Of a stretch of DNA of 64,000 nt, positions 62,632 through 64,000 are shown one piece after another. The DNA is from Streptomyces angustmyceticus (lineage in GTDB: Bacteria > Actinomycetota > Actinomycetes > Streptomycetales > Streptomycetaceae). The notes under the pieces were generated by a model. It did no database searches. It was not told where the DNA came from and saw only the letters and a list, made by a program, of their open reading frames with translations. The DNA lies in the NCBI RefSeq assembly GCF_019933235.1, contig NZ_CP082945.1:7911501-7975500 (forward strand), in the 5' to 3' direction. Position 1 is the stretch's first letter; every line of letters begins with the position of its first letter. Both the position numbers and the translations under genes were made by a program.

Positions 62632-63537
62632 ATGTCAGAGCACAAGGGACTGCGCGCCAGGATCCGCGACTGGTGGCGCCGGGCAACGGGCGGGAACGAC
62701 GCCCGGACCGCCGGCGGACCCGAGGCCGCCGACGAGCCGGCGGAGGGCACCGGCAGCACGCCGGCCCACCCGGCGGCACCGGCCGAAGTGGCGGTGGAGC
62801 TGCCGCCGGGCGACGACGTGCTGTCGGTGGCGGCCCGCGGGGACGTGTTCGCCTTCGAGGTCGTCCCGCACTTCCGCTGGAGCAGCCGGGAGATGACGCT
62901 GGAGACCCTGCGCGAGCGCGCGGTGCTCCTGGAGGAGGCCGCCCGGTGCAAGCTGCTGCGCCGCGCCTGGTCCGTCGCCCGCACCTTCGACCCGGGCGAT
63001 CCGGTGGCTGCGGAGAAGGCCGTCAACAAGGAGCTGCGCGGCGGGTGGTGCTACAACGACGAGAAGGGGCTGATCCGCTGCCGGGCGTCGGTGCGGATGC
63101 GCATCGACCCGGGCCTGCGCGAACATGTGCTGCCCTTCCACCTCGCCGAACTGAGGCTGACGGAGGAGCACCGCCTCGGTGAGCTGAAGGCGGGACAGGT
63201 GCAGGCGCGCACCGAGCGCTGGCTGCGGGTGATGAGCGAGCTGGAGCTCCTCGGCACCCTGGGCCCGGCCGAGCGGCGGCTGCTGGTGCCGTTCGCCGCG
63301 GCCCTGGCCGACGAGGACTTCTTCAAGGTCATGCAGGCGCTCAAGAACACCCGCCGCAACGGCGCCCAGGCGCTCGCCGACGTCCTCACCGCCGCGACCA
63401 AGCACCACGAGCAGGTGGGGCTGTTCGAGTACGCCAACGCCTACGACAAGGCGTTGAGCGAGTTCTGCCGACAGATGGGGCTGAGCCCCTTCTCGTGGGT
63501 GGACACCGTGACCGACGTCGAGGAGCTGGCCCCGTGA
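62632..63537 (+). CDS. Unknown protein of the TIR operon, 301 aa
   Basis: ATG 62632 with GAGGAG eight bases upstream, 30 bases after the NTPase stop. A basic amphipathic start (GLRARIRDWWRRATGG) could touch the membrane. After an Ala/Pro/Glu linker comes a beta-strand set (DDVLSVAARGDVFAFEVVPH), then long charged helices (SSREMTLETLRERAVLLEEA, HLAELRLTEEHRLGELKAGQ). The middle part resembles band-7/SPFH-type or coiled assembly proteins only in general pattern. It overlaps the lipoprotein gene by GTGA. It may link the cytoplasmic NTPase to the membrane lipoprotein. Not a recognised family. Confidence 0.75.
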   Translation: MSEHKGLRARIRDWWRRATGGNDARTAGGPEAADEPAEGTGSTPAHPAAPAEVAVELPPGDDVLSVAARGDVFAFEVVPHFRWSSREMTLETLRERAVLLEEAARCKLLRRAWSVARTFDPGDPVAAEKAVNKELRGGWCYNDEKGLIRCRASVRMRIDPGLREHVLPFHLAELRLTEEHRLGELKAGQVQARTERWLRVMSELELLGTLGPAERRLLVPFAAALADEDFFKVMQALKNTRRNGAQALADVLTAATKHHEQVGLFEYANAYDKALSEFCRQMGLSPFSWVDTVTDVEELAP

Positions 63538-64000
63538 ACCGCGTGCCCCCGCTCGCCGGAGCCCTGGGCCTGACGCTGCTGGCCGGCCTCCTCGGCGCAT
63601 GCGGCGACTCCCCGCACCTGGACGCCTGCGCCTGGATGAAGGAACCCGTGGAATCCGCCGGCCGTACGGTGGTCCTCGTCGACGACTCCGCCTCCGTACG
63701 GGGCCGGAGCACCGGACGCGACTACGCCCACAGCATCGGCGCGCTCCTCGCCAAGGTGGTCGCGCGCAAGGACCTGGTCTCGGTGGGCAGCTTCAGCGGC
63801 GACTCGGCGCAGATCACCTGGATCGCCAAGGACCGGTCGGCCGACTGGGCGACGAACAACGACAACGCCATCAACCGGGAGAAGCGTAAGGCGCAGGCCG
63901 TCGGCTGCCTGACCGGCCTGGTCGGCAAGGCCTCGAGCACCGCCCCGCACAGCGGCGGCAGCAATGTCCTCGCGGCCCTCACCGCGGGCGCCTCCTCCCT
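63534..64000 (+). CDS. VWA-like lipoprotein, partial (runs off the window)
   Basis: Starts at GTG 63534 overlapping the previous stop (GTGA). VNRVPPLAGALGLTLLAGLL then GACGDSPHLDACAWMKEP is a lipoprotein signal with Cys23 as the lipidated residue. RTVVLVDDSASVRGRSTGRD holds a DxSxS MIDAS-like motif as in von Willebrand factor A domains, and the following VSVGSFSGDSAQITW would be the next strand. At least 155 residues are present; the 3' end is beyond 64000. It is predicted to sit outside the cell membrane as a metal-dependent binding protein, an unusual companion for a TIR/NTPase pair. Confidence 0.82.
   Translation, partial: MNRVPPLAGALGLTLLAGLLGACGDSPHLDACAWMKEPVESAGRTVVLVDDSASVRGRSTGRDYAHSIGALLAKVVARKDLVSVGSFSGDSAQITWIAKDRSADWATNNDNAINREKRKAQAVGCLTGLVGKASSTAPHSGGSNVLAALTAGASS

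Noticed and set aside
1-64000. tRNA, rRNA or riboswitch genes
   Set aside because: I looked for TPsiC-arm text (GGTTCGAATCC-like), 16S/23S signatures and conserved riboswitch cores and saw none I could defend.

Overview
The window looks like chromosomal DNA of a high-GC actinomycete, almost certainly a Streptomyces or close relative. Reasons: strong G/C bias at third codon positions, purine-rich Shine-Dalgarno sites with frequent GTG starts and GTGA/ATGA gene overlaps, a perfect DasR-type operator core upstream of a GH19 chitinase, a class F sortase beside a Gly-rich surface protein, and actinobacterial families such as DUF317, DUF6296, DUF2277, GH15 and a Tat-exported beta-helix protein. No rRNA or tRNA gene and no CRISPR array was seen.

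Left part (1-10.1 kb): a kinase remnant, a beta-lactamase-like serine hydrolase, and two tandem giant genes (about 1085 and 1585 aa) of unknown function. Both giants carry Gly/His/Asp-rich ends, and the second has an internal peptidoglycan-binding-like segment. 10.1-27 kb is a graveyard of recombination: degraded glycosyltransferase, DUF317, FAD monooxygenase and lipoprotein fragments, two tyrosine-recombinase remnants of one family, pieces of IS5, IS982-like, IS481 and two ISL3 elements, and a large serine recombinase cut off by an ISL3 fragment. A few intact small genes sit among them (HxlR regulator, PuuE-like deacetylase, PPOX flavoprotein, small secreted and membrane proteins).

From 27 kb on the gene order is tidy and mostly intact: flavin reductase; an alkylation-repair cluster (AlkB, an unknown protein, O6-alkylguanine methyltransferase); a lipoprotein; VOC and DUF6296 proteins; a DasR-type site plus GH19 chitinase; a GNAT-AAA fusion lacking its P-loop; a Mut7-C protein; a repeat-rich surface protein and its class F sortase; an HMBS (hemC) paralogue; a K+ channel; a secreted trypsin-like protease; RidA and HD-domain genes divergent from a GlxA-type regulator; a GH15 enzyme; a Tat-exported beta-helix protein behind a CebR-like box; a purine/cytosine permease; a CPBP protease; an anti-sigma-type ATPase; and FabV enoyl-ACP reductase. 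Perfect-stem hairpin terminators punctuate this part.

The right edge (59.7-64 kb) holds the most interesting locus: a TIR-domain protein, a 771-aa P-loop/HEAT-like protein, a 301-aa unknown protein and a VWA-like lipoprotein that runs off the window. The first two and the last two genes are joined by GTGA overlaps and all are co-oriented behind an XRE-family regulator. It looks like an NAD-targeting conflict or signalling operon with a membrane-anchored extracytoplasmic component.
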